64,000 bases of DNA from Malaciobacter molluscorum LMG 25693 (lineage in GTDB: Bacteria > Campylobacterota > Campylobacteria > Campylobacterales > Arcobacteraceae). Below are positions 44,617 to 55,878 of this stretch, one piece after another. How positions within the stretch are numbered: the stretch's first letter is position 1; each line of letters opens with the position of its first letter. Below the pieces are notes generated by a model that worked only from the letters and a program-made list of their open reading frames with translations, was not told where the DNA came from and made no database searches. The translations under genes were made by a program, and so were the position numbers. The stretch spans positions 682,001 through 746,000 of the forward strand of contig NZ_CP032098.1 of NCBI RefSeq assembly GCF_003544935.1, in the 5' to 3' direction.

Positions 44617-46050
44617 TTAACCAACACTACCCTCTAATGATATATCTAAAAGCGCTTTTGCTTCAACAGCGAACTCCATTGGTAATTCTTCTAACACATC
44701 TTTACAAAAACCATTTACTATTAATGAAACTGCATCTTCTTCTTTTATACCTCTTTGTTTAATATAAAAAAGTTGTTCATCTGATATCTTTGAAGTTGTT
44801 GCTTCATGTTCAATTTTTGCAGTTGAGTTTCTTATCTCTTGATACGGATATGTATGTGCAGCACTTTTTGAACCTATTAGTAATGAATCACATGATGATA
44901 TATTTCTTGCATTTTTTGCACTTTTAGCTATTTTTACTAAACCTCTATAAGCATTAACCCCATTTAATGCAGAAATACCTTTTGAAATAATAGTTGATTT
45001 TGTATTTTCACCTATATGAATCATTTTTGTACCAGTATCGGCTTGCTGAGCTAAAGAAGTAAGTGCAACAGAATAAAATTCTCCACTACTATTATTCCCT
45101 TTTAAAATACATGAAGGATATTTCCAAGTTACAAGTGAACCTGTTTCAACTTGTGTCCAAGATATTTTTGAGTTATCTCCTTTACAAATACCTCTTTTTG
45201 TAACAAAGTTTAAAATACCACCTTTACCATCTTTATCCCCAGGATACCAATTTTGAATAGTTGAGTATTTTATATGTGCATCTTTTAATGCAACTAATTC
45301 AACAACAGCTGCGTGTAATTGACTATCATCTCTAATTGGAGCAGAACACCCTTCATTATATGATACATAACTTCCTTCATCACAAATAATTAAAGTTCTT
45401 TCAAACTGTCCTGTATTTAAAGCATTTATTCTAAAATAAGTTGATAATTCCATCGGACATCTTGTATTTGGTGGAATATAAACAAAACTTCCATCTGTAA
45501 ATACAGCACTGTTTAATGTTGCAAAATAATTATCAGAATATGGTACTACTGAAGCAAGGTATTTTTTTAATAAATCTGGATATTTATTTGCTGCTTCTGA
45601 AATAGAACAAAATATAATTCCTAAGTCTTCAAGTTCTTTTTGAAATGTTGTTTTTACAGATACTGAGTCAAAAACTGCATCAACTGCAACTCCTGCAAGT
45701 TTTTTTTGTTCTTCAAGTGGGATACCTAATTTTTCATATGTTTTTAAAATCTCTGGGTCAACTTCATCTAAAGAATCAAGCGGTTTTTTTGGTGCAGAAT
45801 AATAAGAAAAATCTTGGTAGTCTATTTTATTATATTTTAAACCTGCCCAATTAGGTTCTTCCATAGTTAACCATTTTTTATATGATTTTAATCTAAATTC
45901 AAGCAGCCATTCAGGTTCTTCTTTTTTTGCTGAAATAGCTTTTATTACATCTTCATTTAGACCTTTTGGAAATGTTTCACTATTTACAATAGTTTCAAAT
46001 CCTAAGCTATAATCATTAGATATTACATTGTTAATTTTTTCATTTTTCAT
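44617..46050 (-). CDS. sufB: SufB, Fe-S scaffold subunit
   Basis: 477 residues, first gene of the suf operon. It shows the expected SufB segments: [95 protein letters not shown] and [26 protein letters not shown], and the [19 protein letters not shown] end. The SufB catalytic cysteine region is preserved. Promoter region carries two copies of ACATAAATTGT. Ribosome-binding site TAGGAGATTAG. Confidence 0.94.
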   Translation of the reverse strand: MKNEKINNVISNDYSLGFETIVNSETFPKGLNEDVIKAISAKKEEPEWLLEFRLKSYKKWLTMEEPNWAGLKYNKIDYQDFSYYSAPKKPLDSLDEVDPEILKTYEKLGIPLEEQKKLAGVAVDAVFDSVSVKTTFQKELEDLGIIFCSISEAANKYPDLLKKYLASVVPYSDNYFATLNSAVFTDGSFVYIPPNTRCPMELSTYFRINALNTGQFERTLIICDEGSYVSYNEGCSAPIRDDSQLHAAVVELVALKDAHIKYSTIQNWYPGDKDGKGGILNFVTKRGICKGDNSKISWTQVETGSLVTWKYPSCILKGNNSSGEFYSVALTSLAQQADTGTKMIHIGENTKSTIISKGISALNGVNAYRGLVKIAKSAKNARNISSCDSLLIGSKSAAHTYPYQEIRNSTAKIEHEATTSKISDEQLFYIKQRGIKEEDAVSLIVNGFCKDVLEELPMEFAVEAKALLDISLEGSVG

Positions 46051-46066
46051 CTAATCTCCTAAATAG

Positions 46067-46108
46067 GACATAAATTGTCTTATTTTTAAAATTGTAACAT
46101 AAATTGTT
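46067..46108 (-). promoter_or_regulatory. Twin operator-like motif upstream of sufB
   Basis: ACATAAATTGT occurs at 46068-46078 and 46097-46107, 29 bases apart. Each copy is an imperfect dyad: GACA-TAAAT-TGTC (46067-46079) and AACA-TAAAT-TGTT (46096-46108). They lie 17-58 bases before the sufB start, a likely regulator site for iron or Fe-S control; the protein is unknown. Confidence 0.55.
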
Positions 46109-46131
46109 TAAGTTGTAAAGATAATAACAAC

Positions 46132-46920
46132 TTATTTAATACTTTTTTCTAACTTTTTTGTATAAAACGAAATAGGATAAGTTAATAGTAAATAACCTAT
46201 GGCTAAAGGTATATAACTTTCAAGTGTTGAATATGTATAAGCATTCACTTCTTGTGCATTCATAGTAAATTCACTAATTGATATAATCGAAAGTAGTGAA
46301 GAATCTTTTATTATTGAAGCAAATTGTCCTGTTAATGCAGGTAACATTCTTTTAAATGCTTGTGGAAAGATTATATATCTATACATTTGATAATTTGTCA
46401 TTGCTAGACTTATACTTGTTTCATATTGTTCTATTTCTATTGATTGAATTGCTGCACGAATTATTTCACATACATATGCAGCAGAAAATATTGCTAATAT
46501 AAATACTCCGACAATATATCTATTTTCAAAACCTAAATTATTAGCAAAAACATAAAAAAATATAAGTATTTGTACTAATAATGGAGTTCCTCTAATAACT
46601 TCTACATAAAATCTTGCAAAAAATCTTAAAAATATTATTCTTGAACTCTGTGCATATGCAAAAAATAGTCCTAATATTAAACTTAATATTAATGCAAATA
46701 TTGAAATGATAATTGTCATAAAAAAGCCGTCAATAAATTTTTGCTTATATTTATATACGCTAGCCCAATTAAACTCATACATTATATTTGAAAACATAAA
46801 GTAAAGTGTAATTAATACTAAAAAAATTAATAAAATAGTATTAAAAGCATAAACTCTTTTTTTTAAAAAGTTTTGCTTTTTATATGAAAGTTCATTTATA
46901 AAATAATCTTTTATATTTAT
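46132..46920 (-). CDS. Amino-acid ABC transporter permease, apparent ATA start
   Basis: A polar-amino-acid ABC permease (HisM/GlnP type). From the first ATG (46797) the product would have 221 residues and lack its first transmembrane helix. The frame is open upstream to TAA, and the extra 41 codons encode a hydrophilic start and a helix (FNTILLIFLVLITLYFMF) just where the family has one. The first usable codon is ATA at 46918-46920, six bases after GGAG and nine after the binding-protein stop, giving 262 residues. Core motifs remain: GFFMTIIISIFALILSLILG, EVIRGTPLLVQILIFFY and the EAA loop (AISLAMTNYQMYRYIIFPQAFKRMLPALT). No ATPase gene is in the window. Confidence 0.8.
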   Translation of the reverse strand: MNIKDYFINELSYKKQNFLKKRVYAFNTILLIFLVLITLYFMFSNIMYEFNWASVYKYKQKFIDGFFMTIIISIFALILSLILGLFFAYAQSSRIIFLRFFARFYVEVIRGTPLLVQILIFFYVFANNLGFENRYIVGVFILAIFSAAYVCEIIRAAIQSIEIEQYETSISLAMTNYQMYRYIIFPQAFKRMLPALTGQFASIIKDSSLLSIISISEFTMNAQEVNAYTYSTLESYIPLAIGYLLLTYPISFYTKKLEKSIK

Positions 46921-46929
46921 TTCTTACTC

Positions 46930-47736
46930 CTAAAAGAAAAATGGTATATTTAAAGAATCAAATGTTTTTTTTGCATCTTCTAAATATTTATAAGCAAAGT
47001 CATCAAATGTTCCATCATCTTTTGCTTTTTTTATAAATTCATCAACTTTTTCTTTTAAATCAGTATCACCTTTTCTTAAAGCAACTCCCCAATATTCAAA
47101 GTTTTTTTGAAATGGTTTTAAAAGTGCAACTGTTGTATCTTTATGTTTTACATTATTTCTATATATTGTTAATTGGTCATATAAAAAACCATCCGCTTTA
47201 CCTTGTACTACTTCTAGTACACAAGCACTCTCTTTATCAAATACTAGAATATTTGCATTTTTTAGATGCTCTTTTGCATATAGATGACCAGTTGAACCTT
47301 TTTTTACTGCAACAGTTTTACTTTTTTGATTTAAATCATCTATAGTCTTTATATCTGAATTTTTATTTGCTAAAATTGCAAGTGATGTTTTTGCATAAGG
47401 TATTGAAAAATTAATTGATTCTTTTCTTTCATCTGTAATAGTCATAGAAGATATAATCATATCAATTTTTCCAGTTTTTAGTGATGGAATTAATCCATCC
47501 CATGCAATATTTTCTATTTTTAATTCTTTATTCATCGATCGAGCTAACATCTTTGCAAAATCTACTGATATTCCAGTTGGGTTTCCTTTTTGATCACTCA
47601 TTTCAAATGGTGGATAAGCTAATTCCATTCCTACAGTTAGAGTGTTTTTATCTTCTACTTTTTTTTCATTGTCTTGACATCCTGAAAAAACTAAAGTTAA
47701 CGTTATTATACATATGACATAAAACAATCTTTTCAT
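46930..47736 (-). CDS. Amino-acid ABC transporter substrate-binding lipoprotein
   Basis: 268 residues; lipoprotein signal (FSGC lipobox, Cys20). Mature domain is a bacterial extracellular solute-binding family 3 protein: LTVGMELAYPPFEMSDQKGNPTGISVDFAK, WDGLIPSLKTGKIDMIISSMTITDERK, AVKKGSTGHLYAKEH and FEYWGVALRKGDTDL. Binds a polar amino acid; specificity unknown. The permease gene follows directly in the same operon. The C-terminus ends IPFFF. Confidence 0.9.
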   Translation of the reverse strand: MKRLFYVICIITLTLVFSGCQDNEKKVEDKNTLTVGMELAYPPFEMSDQKGNPTGISVDFAKMLARSMNKELKIENIAWDGLIPSLKTGKIDMIISSMTITDERKESINFSIPYAKTSLAILANKNSDIKTIDDLNQKSKTVAVKKGSTGHLYAKEHLKNANILVFDKESACVLEVVQGKADGFLYDQLTIYRNNVKHKDTTVALLKPFQKNFEYWGVALRKGDTDLKEKVDEFIKKAKDDGTFDDFAYKYLEDAKKTFDSLNIPFFF

Positions 47737-49224
<1,488 letters not shown>

Positions 49225-49245
49225 AAAGATTTCAAAGGAAAATAG

Positions 49246-50226
49246 ATGGCGAAAAATGATTTAGTAAGTGGATCAATTTGGGATGAATACTCAAATCAAG
49301 TTGTAAATAGAATGAATAATCCTCAACACCAAGGGGAAATTACAGAGCAAAGAGCAAAAGAGTTAAATGCAAAATTAATTATTGCAGACTTTGGTGCAGA
49401 ATCATGTGGTGATGCAGTGAGACTTTATTGGGCAGTTGATGAAGCAACTGATAAAATTTTAGAGTCTAAATTTAAATCTTTTGGATGTGGTACAGCAATT
49501 GCTTCAAGTGATGTTATGGCTGAACTTTGTATTGGAAAAACTGTTGATGAAGCAGTAAAAATTACAAATATTGATGTTGAAAAAGCTTTAAGAGATGAAC
49601 CTGATACTCCAGCTGTTCCTCCTCAAAAAATGCACTGTTCTGTAATGGCATATGATGTAATCAAAAAAGCAGCATCTCAATACAAAGGTGTTGATATGGA
49701 ATCTTTTGAAGAAGAAGAAATTGTATGCGAATGTGCAAGAGTATCTTTAGCAACTATTAAAGAAGTAATTAGAATTAATGATCTAAAAACTGTAGAAGAG
49801 ATAACAGATTATACAAAAGCAGGTGCATTTTGTAAATCATGTATTAAACCAGGTGGACATGAAGAAAAAGATATTTATTTAGTAGATATTTTAGCAGATA
49901 CTAGAGCTTCAATGGAAGAAGATAGATTAAAAACAGCTGCTGATGCAAGTGCAAATGGTGATCTTTCTTTTGATAAAATGACTTTAGTTCAAAGAATTAA
50001 AGCTATTGATACTGTATTAGATGAAGATATTAGACCAATGCTTGTAATGGATGGTGGAAATATGGAAATCATTGATATAAAAGAGAATTTGCCTCATTAT
50101 GATTTATATATTAGATATTTAGGTGCATGTTCTGGATGTGCGTCTGGAAGTACTGGTACACTTTATGCTATTGAATCAATTTTACAACAAAAAATTGATG
50201 AAAATTTAAGAGTATTACCAATTTAA
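49246..50226 (+). CDS. nifU: NifU modular Fe-S scaffold
   Basis: 326 residues in three parts: an IscU-like scaffold (~20-145; ESCGDAVRLYWAV, KSFGCGTAIASSDVM, KMHCSVMAYDVI give its three cysteines), a central [2Fe-2S]/BFD-like domain (~160-205; CECARVSL and CKSCIKPGG), and a C-terminal NFU domain (~240-326) with LGACSGCASGS. Builds clusters with sulfur from NifS and delivers them. The full modular form is typical of Campylobacterota and nitrogen fixers. Confidence 0.94.
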   Translation: MAKNDLVSGSIWDEYSNQVVNRMNNPQHQGEITEQRAKELNAKLIIADFGAESCGDAVRLYWAVDEATDKILESKFKSFGCGTAIASSDVMAELCIGKTVDEAVKITNIDVEKALRDEPDTPAVPPQKMHCSVMAYDVIKKAASQYKGVDMESFEEEEIVCECARVSLATIKEVIRINDLKTVEEITDYTKAGAFCKSCIKPGGHEEKDIYLVDILADTRASMEEDRLKTAADASANGDLSFDKMTLVQRIKAIDTVLDEDIRPMLVMDGGNMEIIDIKENLPHYDLYIRYLGACSGCASGSTGTLYAIESILQQKIDENLRVLPI

Positions 50227-50235
50227 TAAATAAAA

Positions 50236-50261
50236 AATAAAAGAGGTATTTCTCTTTTATT
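50236..50261 (+). terminator. Terminator after nifU
   Basis: Ten-bp perfect stem AATAAAAGAG (50236-50245) with CTCTTTTATT (50252-50261), loop GTATTT. Tail only moderately T-rich. Confidence 0.65.
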
Positions 50262-50326
50262 GATTATAATCAATTAATAACTTCTTTTTTTTATGTAAAA
50301 TTATCAAAAAAGATAAGGATACATAA

Positions 50327-50773
50327 ATGAGTGAAACAATCAAATCATTCTTAACTGACGATCATAGAACTTGTGATAATCAATTTGCTGCTTTAGAAAA
50401 TTTAGTAGCATTAGAAAATTGGCAAGAAGCAACAACGAACTTTTATAAATTTGAAAAAGAGTTAAATATCCATTTTGATATGGAAGAAAAAGTAATGTTT
50501 CCAGCATTTGAAAATAAAACAGGAATGAGTGCAGGTCCAACACAAGTAATGAGAATGGAACATGCACAAATGTTGAATGTTGTATCTTCAATGAAAGAAG
50601 ATATAGAAAAAAAAGATAAAAATCATTTTTTAGGTTTAAGTGAAAGTTTGATGATGCTTTTACAACAACATAACATGAAAGAAGAACAAATGTTATATGC
50701 TATGGCAGATGCACATTTACAAGAAGAGAGTGCTTCTATTATAGAAAAAATGAGAGAATTAAAAAGAGATTAA
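50327..50773 (+). CDS. Hemerythrin-domain protein
   Basis: 148 residues, four-helix bundle. The di-iron ligands are recognisable in order: LTDDHRTCDNQF, NIHFDMEEKVMFPAFE (HxxxE), RMEHAQM and LLQQHNMKEEQMLY (HxxxE). Hemerythrins bind O2 or NO or guard iron centres. It ends 2 bases before a polytopic membrane protein gene with a histidine-rich helix pattern, suggesting a joint role in O2/NO handling. Sequences of this type also occur as Ric/YtfE-like Fe-S repair proteins, but it lacks their N-terminal domain. Confidence 0.85.
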   Translation: MSETIKSFLTDDHRTCDNQFAALENLVALENWQEATTNFYKFEKELNIHFDMEEKVMFPAFENKTGMSAGPTQVMRMEHAQMLNVVSSMKEDIEKKDKNHFLGLSESLMMLLQQHNMKEEQMLYAMADAHLQEESASIIEKMRELKRD

Positions 50774-50775
50774 AG

Positions 50776-52047
50776 ATGTTTAACCAAGGATTATCATTAG
50801 AACAGGCTCCTCCAATTTCAGTACCATTTAGATTTTTTTTGACAGCACCTTTTTTTGCCATTTTAATTGGTATTATGTTTTTAGTTTATCCTGCTGATGT
50901 AATTACAAATAGATATTCAAATGAATCTATTGCTGTTGCACATTTATTTACATTAGGTGTTTTATCAATGATAATTTTTGGTGCTATGCAACAAATGTTA
51001 CCAGTTTTAGCAGGTGCTATTATTAAAAAAGCTAAACTTTTTGCTTTTATTGTACATACTTCTTTAACTTTAGGTACTTTATTTTTTGCAATCAATTTTT
51101 TAAGTGCAAATAAGCTCTTTTTATTAGCTGCAATTGTTTGTTTAGCAATATCTTTTTTTACATTTTTTCTAGTTGCAATATATCTATTATTTAAAGTTAA
51201 ATATTTAACTTCTACAGTAAATGTAATGAGACTTTTTGCTATTACTGGTTTATTAACAGTTATTTGGGGTATATATTTAGCTATTTCACATTTTACTGGT
51301 AATTTAAATTCTAATCATTTTAATTTTGTAAATATTCATATAATACTTGGTATTTTTGGTTTTGCAAGTTTATTAATAATAGGTGTCTCTTTTCAAGTTA
51401 TTCCTATGTTTTATGTGGCTTTGTCATTTCCTAAGAATTTACAGGATAGACTTCCTTTATCTATATTTATTCTAATTATCTCTTATATTGCTTTTGCATT
51501 TTTAGATTTGGATTTTTATATTTATAAGATTTTATTTACAATTTTTTTAATTATATATGCATTTAATGCATTAAATGCATTAAATAATAGAAAAAGAATA
51601 GTTGAAGATGTAACACTTTGGTTTTGGAAAATATCTTTATATTCATTAGTAATTGCGATGTTAAATTGGTTATTTGTTCCTCAAGATTCTTCTTATTTTC
51701 TTACAGTTTTATTTGCTTTTGGTTTTTTATATTCACTTCTTCAAGGAATGATATATAAAATTATTCCTTTTTTATGTTGGTTTCATTTAAGTTCAAAAGG
51801 ATATTTTAATATACCAACTATTAGAGAAATCATAAATGAGGATTTAATTAAGATTCATTTTTATGTGTATATATTATCTTTAGTTTTCTTTATTTTGTAT
51901 GGTTTTTTTAATGAATTATTTTTTAATATTGCTGCATGTTTATTTATATTATCAAATATTTTATTTTTAATAAATTGTATTATTGGTATGAAAAAATATA
52001 CAACTATCTTAAAAGAGGACTCTTTTCAAACTTTTGTGCAATCATAG
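50776..52047 (+). CDS. Twelve-helix membrane protein, haem-copper-oxidase-like pattern
   Basis: 423 residues, about twelve transmembrane helices. Segments AVAHLFTLGVLSMIIFGAMQQMLPVLAG and NIHIILGIFGFASLLIIGVSFQVIP put single histidines within helices as in subunit-I-like haem proteins, and the general look recalls CcoN/NnrS-type membrane proteins. I cannot place it in a named family. It starts 2 bases after the hemerythrin gene stops, so they are co-expressed. Copper or haem binding and involvement in NO or O2 stress are inferences from context. Confidence 0.45.
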   Translation: MFNQGLSLEQAPPISVPFRFFLTAPFFAILIGIMFLVYPADVITNRYSNESIAVAHLFTLGVLSMIIFGAMQQMLPVLAGAIIKKAKLFAFIVHTSLTLGTLFFAINFLSANKLFLLAAIVCLAISFFTFFLVAIYLLFKVKYLTSTVNVMRLFAITGLLTVIWGIYLAISHFTGNLNSNHFNFVNIHIILGIFGFASLLIIGVSFQVIPMFYVALSFPKNLQDRLPLSIFILIISYIAFAFLDLDFYIYKILFTIFLIIYAFNALNALNNRKRIVEDVTLWFWKISLYSLVIAMLNWLFVPQDSSYFLTVLFAFGFLYSLLQGMIYKIIPFLCWFHLSSKGYFNIPTIREIINEDLIKIHFYVYILSLVFFILYGFFNELFFNIAACLFILSNILFLINCIIGMKKYTTILKEDSFQTFVQS

Positions 52048-52087
52048 TTATGTTATAATAATTGAAATTATATAAAAGGAATATATT

Positions 52088-52273
52088 ATGACTGCACAAG
52101 ATAAAGAGTTAGAACAACTTCATGATACTATTGTTTCTGATGTAAATTCACTTGTTGAAAAATATATGGATATTGTTGGATGGGATGTTCCTGAATATGA
52201 TGAAGTAGAAGCAAAACAAAGAATAATCGCAATTATAAAAAAAACTATTAATAAAATTGAGGAAGATAATTAA
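52088..52273 (+). CDS. Small conserved-looking protein, 61 residues, upstream of argH
   Basis: An acidic, helical 61-residue protein ([20 protein letters not shown], then [21 protein letters not shown]). It has an AAAGGAATAT ribosome-binding site, and its final stop overlaps the argH ATG by one base, so the pair is co-translated. Not recognised as a known family. The helix-rich acidic character could suit a small adaptor. Its strict linkage to argH suggests only shared expression. Confidence 0.7.
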   Translation: MTAQDKELEQLHDTIVSDVNSLVEKYMDIVGWDVPEYDEVEAKQRIIAIIKKTINKIEEDN

Positions 52274-53667
52274 TGTCAAATAGTGATAATAATCAGATTT
52301 TAAAAAATACAAATGCTCAAATATTAGATGAATTTAATGCATCAGTAATGTTTGATAAAGAACTTTATTCACAAGATATAAAAGGTTCAATAGCTCACAG
52401 TCAAATGCTTTTTGAACAAGGAATCTTATCAAAAGAGGATAAAGATGCTATTCATAATGGTCTTTTACAAGTAAAAGATGAAATAGAAAGTGGAAAATTT
52501 GAGTTTAAAATTGAGCATGAAGATATTCATATGGCAGTTGAGAGTAGATTAACACAAATTATTGGGGATGCAGGTAAAAGATTACATACAGCTAGAAGTA
52601 GAAATGATCAAGTTGCAACAGATTTTAGATTATATGTACAAGAAAAATCTTTAAGTATAAAAGAACAATTAAAAGAAGTTATAAATACTTTTATTTCTGT
52701 TTCTCAAAATCATACAACTACTTTAATTCCAGGTATGACTCATTTACAGCATGCACAACCAATTAATTTTGCTTATCATTTGCTTGCATATGCAAATATG
52801 TTTAAAAGAGATTATGAGAGATTTGAAAGTTCATATGAAAGAAATAATTATTCACCATTAGGTAGCGCAGCACTTGCTGGAACTCCACATAATATTAATA
52901 GAGAAAGTACAAGTAAACAATTAGGATTTACATCCCCTACAATTAATGCGATGGATAGTGTAAGTGATAGAGATTTTGCATTGGAAATTTTATTTAATAT
53001 AAGTACAACTATGATGCATGTAAGTAGAATATCTGAAGAGTTAGTAACTTGGTCTTCATATGAATTTCAATTTGTAAAAATGAGTGATGAGTATGCTACA
53101 ACTTCTTCAATTATGCCTCAAAAGAAAAATCCTGATGTTCCTGAATTATTAAGAGGGAAAACAGGAAGAACATATGGAAATCTAATTTCACTTTTAACAG
53201 TAATGAAAGGTTTACCACTTGCATATAATAAAGATACACAAGAAGATAAAGAGGGTGTATTTGATTCTGTTAAAACAATAGAAATTTCATTAAAAATATT
53301 AAATGAAGTGATTAAGACTATGCATGTTAATATTGACAGAATGAATGAAGCTTGTAAAATAGGTCATTTGAGTGCAACTGATTTAGCTGATTATTTAGTT
53401 CAAAAACAAAATATGCCTTTTAGAACTGCTTATTATATTACAAAAGATGTAGTTGCCATGGCTAATAGTTTAAATAAAGATATTAGTGAACTTTCAATTG
53501 ATGAAATTAGAAATTCAAATGAACAAATAAAAGATATAAATGATGAAATAGTTATGTATCTTGATTTAAAATCTTCAATGAATGCTAGAAACTCTTTTGG
53601 TGGAACATCAACAAAACAAACAGAAAAACAAATAGAAATCTTAAAAGATTGGTTAAAAAATAAGTAG
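52273..53667 (+). CDS. argH: Argininosuccinate lyase
   Basis: 464 residues, cytoplasmic. Splits argininosuccinate to arginine and fumarate, the last step of arginine synthesis. Family signatures: [46 protein letters not shown], the catalytic-loop [19 protein letters not shown] and [15 protein letters not shown]. Full length, all motifs intact. No other arg genes adjoin. Confidence 0.96.
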   Translation: MSNSDNNQILKNTNAQILDEFNASVMFDKELYSQDIKGSIAHSQMLFEQGILSKEDKDAIHNGLLQVKDEIESGKFEFKIEHEDIHMAVESRLTQIIGDAGKRLHTARSRNDQVATDFRLYVQEKSLSIKEQLKEVINTFISVSQNHTTTLIPGMTHLQHAQPINFAYHLLAYANMFKRDYERFESSYERNNYSPLGSAALAGTPHNINRESTSKQLGFTSPTINAMDSVSDRDFALEILFNISTTMMHVSRISEELVTWSSYEFQFVKMSDEYATTSSIMPQKKNPDVPELLRGKTGRTYGNLISLLTVMKGLPLAYNKDTQEDKEGVFDSVKTIEISLKILNEVIKTMHVNIDRMNEACKIGHLSATDLADYLVQKQNMPFRTAYYITKDVVAMANSLNKDISELSIDEIRNSNEQIKDINDEIVMYLDLKSSMNARNSFGGTSTKQTEKQIEILKDWLKNK

Positions 53668-53685
53668 ATGAGTAAAACTCATCTA
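53665..53685. terminator. Hairpin between convergent argH and cheV
   Basis: Nine-bp stem TAGATGAGT (53665-53673) with ACTCATCTA (53677-53685), loop AAA. The argH stop is its first three bases. No strong T-tail, so termination strength is uncertain. Confidence 0.55.
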
Positions 53686-53687
53686 TC

Positions 53688-54596
53688 TTAAGTTAAAAGG
53701 AATTTTTTAGTTGCTTCATATAGTGCTTGTACATCAGTTTTACCAATAAACCAATCAACACCTATAGATCGCATTTTATTTTTTACTGCATCAGTTGTCA
53801 TAGATGAGTTTACTACAACTGGAATATGACTATATTTGCTATTTTCTTTTATAAATGCTGCAACTTGAAAACCATCAGCTTCTGGCATTTCAATATCAGT
53901 AATAATTAATCCAATCTCTTCTGGATCTAATTCTTGAAATCTTTTTAATAACAGTGCACCATTATTATAAATTTCAAAATTAATATTTGCTTTTTTGAAA
54001 AATTTTCTTAAAATTTCTCTTGCAACACCTGAATCTTCTGCTGCTAATACTAATTTACTTGATGTAATTGGTCCATCAACATATTTATTAATAGCATCTT
54101 CACCATCATCAGTCCAACCAATATCTTTTAAAAGTTGTTCTGCATTAAATACTGTACAAAGCTCATCTTTTTCGTGAACTTTTACATACGTAGTATAAGT
54201 AATTTTTGAGTTTGTCTCTTCTGTATGTCTTAAATCTTCTGTAGTTTTTTCTACAATATCAAGCATATCTTTTATTAAAAAACCTACTTTTTTATGATTA
54301 AACTCACAATAAATAATAAGTTTATACTCTTCCATAGGTATTTTTTGTTGACCTAGCCACGCATCTAGATTTACTAATGTTACAGGTTCTCCTCTAATTG
54401 TTGCAATCCCTGCAATTATAGTTGAATCACTAGGTGTATCATTAATAGTTACTTCATCTTTAATAACAAATGCTTTAACCTTAGCGATATTTATAGCGTA
54501 AATATTGTTATGACTTGTATAAAATACTGCTAACTGTTGAACATTTCTTCTATGACCTTGAGTCATTTGTTCAACGCTACTACTGATGTCACTCAT
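53688..54596 (-). CDS. cheV: CheV-type chemotaxis coupling protein (CheW-REC)
   Basis: 302 residues: a CheW-like coupling domain (~15-165; AVFYTSHNNIYAINIAKVKAF, IAGIATIRGEPVTLVNLDAWLG) and a receiver domain (~172-302) with an intact acidic pair (AAEDSG), the phospho-acceptor Asp in IITDIEMPEADGF and Lys in WFIGKTD. CheV tethers CheA to receptors and is tuned by phosphorylation. Such proteins are frequent in Campylobacterota. The gene is alone here, not in a che operon. Confidence 0.92.
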   Translation of the reverse strand: MSDISSSVEQMTQGHRRNVQQLAVFYTSHNNIYAINIAKVKAFVIKDEVTINDTPSDSTIIAGIATIRGEPVTLVNLDAWLGQQKIPMEEYKLIIYCEFNHKKVGFLIKDMLDIVEKTTEDLRHTEETNSKITYTTYVKVHEKDELCTVFNAEQLLKDIGWTDDGEDAINKYVDGPITSSKLVLAAEDSGVAREILRKFFKKANINFEIYNNGALLLKRFQELDPEEIGLIITDIEMPEADGFQVAAFIKENSKYSHIPVVVNSSMTTDAVKNKMRSIGVDWFIGKTDVQALYEATKKFLLT

Positions 54597-54668
54597 AATA
54601 TTCCTTTTTATGTGATTTTAAATTATATATACTTTTTTCTTATAATTAACTTGTTTCTTAAAGTTATT

Positions 54669-55313
54669 TTAATACTTTTTAATTAACTTTTGAACTGTAA
54701 TTGATGCCATCATTAAACCAAATGAACCTGTAACTCCTTCAAAACTTCCTTTTTCAATACATTTTGGCTCTTCTGATGAAAAAACTACTTTAAATTTTTT
54801 CTTAAATCCTTGAGCTTTTAATTCTGTTCTTATTTTTCTAATAAAAGGGTCGTTGTAAGTGTCCCAAATTGACTTGTATTCTATTTTACTTGGATCAATT
54901 CTTTTTGCTCCACCACTTGTACTAATAACTTTAGTGAAGTATTTTTTTATTAGATGAACTTTTGGTGTTACATCATCAATTGCATCTAAAATATAATCAT
55001 ATGATGAAAAATCAAAATTGTCAATCCATTCTTTAGTAATCTTAACATGAATTGGTGTAACTTTTGGATATTTTTTTGCTAATGCATCAACTTTTACTTC
55101 CCCAATATTCCCTTCACTACCCATTTGTCTATTTAAATTTGACTCTTCATATGTATCAAAATCGACAATAGTAATATTTGTAATACCAGTTCTATATAAT
55201 GCATCAAGTGCAAAACTTCCTACACCTCCTACTCCTAGAAGAATAATCTTTGCATTTTGAAATTTTTGGAAATTTTCATCACCAAAAAGTTTTTTTGTTC
55301 TGTCATATCTCAT
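54669..55313 (-). CDS. tcdA: ThiF-family E1-like enzyme, probably tRNA ct6A dehydratase TcdA
   Basis: 214 residues. The nucleotide-binding GVGGVGSFALDALYRTGI, the MoeB/ThiF-type IVDFDTYEESNLNRQMG, DYILDAIDDVTPKVHLI and the C-terminal EGVTGSFGLMMASITVQKLI match TcdA, which cyclises the t6A37 modification of tRNA using ATP. No ubiquitin-like partner or rhodanese is adjacent. Slightly shorter than E. coli TcdA, which has an extra C-terminal part. Divergent from greA. Confidence 0.87.
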   Translation of the reverse strand: MRYDRTKKLFGDENFQKFQNAKIILLGVGGVGSFALDALYRTGITNITIVDFDTYEESNLNRQMGSEGNIGEVKVDALAKKYPKVTPIHVKITKEWIDNFDFSSYDYILDAIDDVTPKVHLIKKYFTKVISTSGGAKRIDPSKIEYKSIWDTYNDPFIRKIRTELKAQGFKKKFKVVFSSEEPKCIEKGSFEGVTGSFGLMMASITVQKLIKKY

Positions 55314-55373
55314 ATAATTTACTCTTTTAAAAATTTTAGATATTATATCATAAAATAATTTATGGAGTAGTTG

Positions 55374-55859
55374 ATGGAAAAAGAACCAATGACAATATCT
55401 GGTTATGAAAAAATTACAAATAATCTAGATTTTTTAAAAACAAAAGAGAGACCAGAAACTGTAATTGCATTAGATGAGGCAAGACAATTAGGTGATTTAA
55501 AAGAAAATGCTGAATATCATGCTGCAAAAGATAAATTAAAAATTATAGATTCTCAAATTGCAGAATTAGGAAATATTATTAGTAAAGCTGTTATTATTGA
55601 TCCTTCAACTTTACCTCATGATAAAGTAAGTTTTGGATCTACTGTTAATTTAGTTGATGTGGATACTGAAAAAGAGTATACTTATACAATAGTTGGTGGA
55701 GTAGAATCAAATGCAGACAAAGGATTAATATCTTTTAATTCTCCTTTAGCAAAACAGTTAATGGGAAAAGAAGAGGGTGATGAAGTTCAAGCAACACTTC
55801 CAGGTGGTCTTTCTACATTTGAAGTTGTTGAGGTTTATTACAAAGAAATACAACTTTAA
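55374..55859 (+). CDS. greA: Transcription elongation factor GreA
   Basis: 161 residues from ATG 55374; a TTG directly upstream is less likely since GGAG lies six bases before the ATG. The N-terminal coiled coil (LGDLKENAEYHAAKDKLKIIDSQI, with the D-x-x-E tip acidic residues that stimulate RNA cleavage) and the globular C-terminal FKBP-like domain (VDVDTEKEYTYTIVGGVESNADKGLISFNSPLAKQLMGKEEGDEV) are complete. Rescues backtracked RNA polymerase. Confidence 0.95.
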   Translation: MEKEPMTISGYEKITNNLDFLKTKERPETVIALDEARQLGDLKENAEYHAAKDKLKIIDSQIAELGNIISKAVIIDPSTLPHDKVSFGSTVNLVDVDTEKEYTYTIVGGVESNADKGLISFNSPLAKQLMGKEEGDEVQATLPGGLSTFEVVEVYYKEIQL

Positions 55860-55878
55860 TAGTTATAAAAAGTAATAT

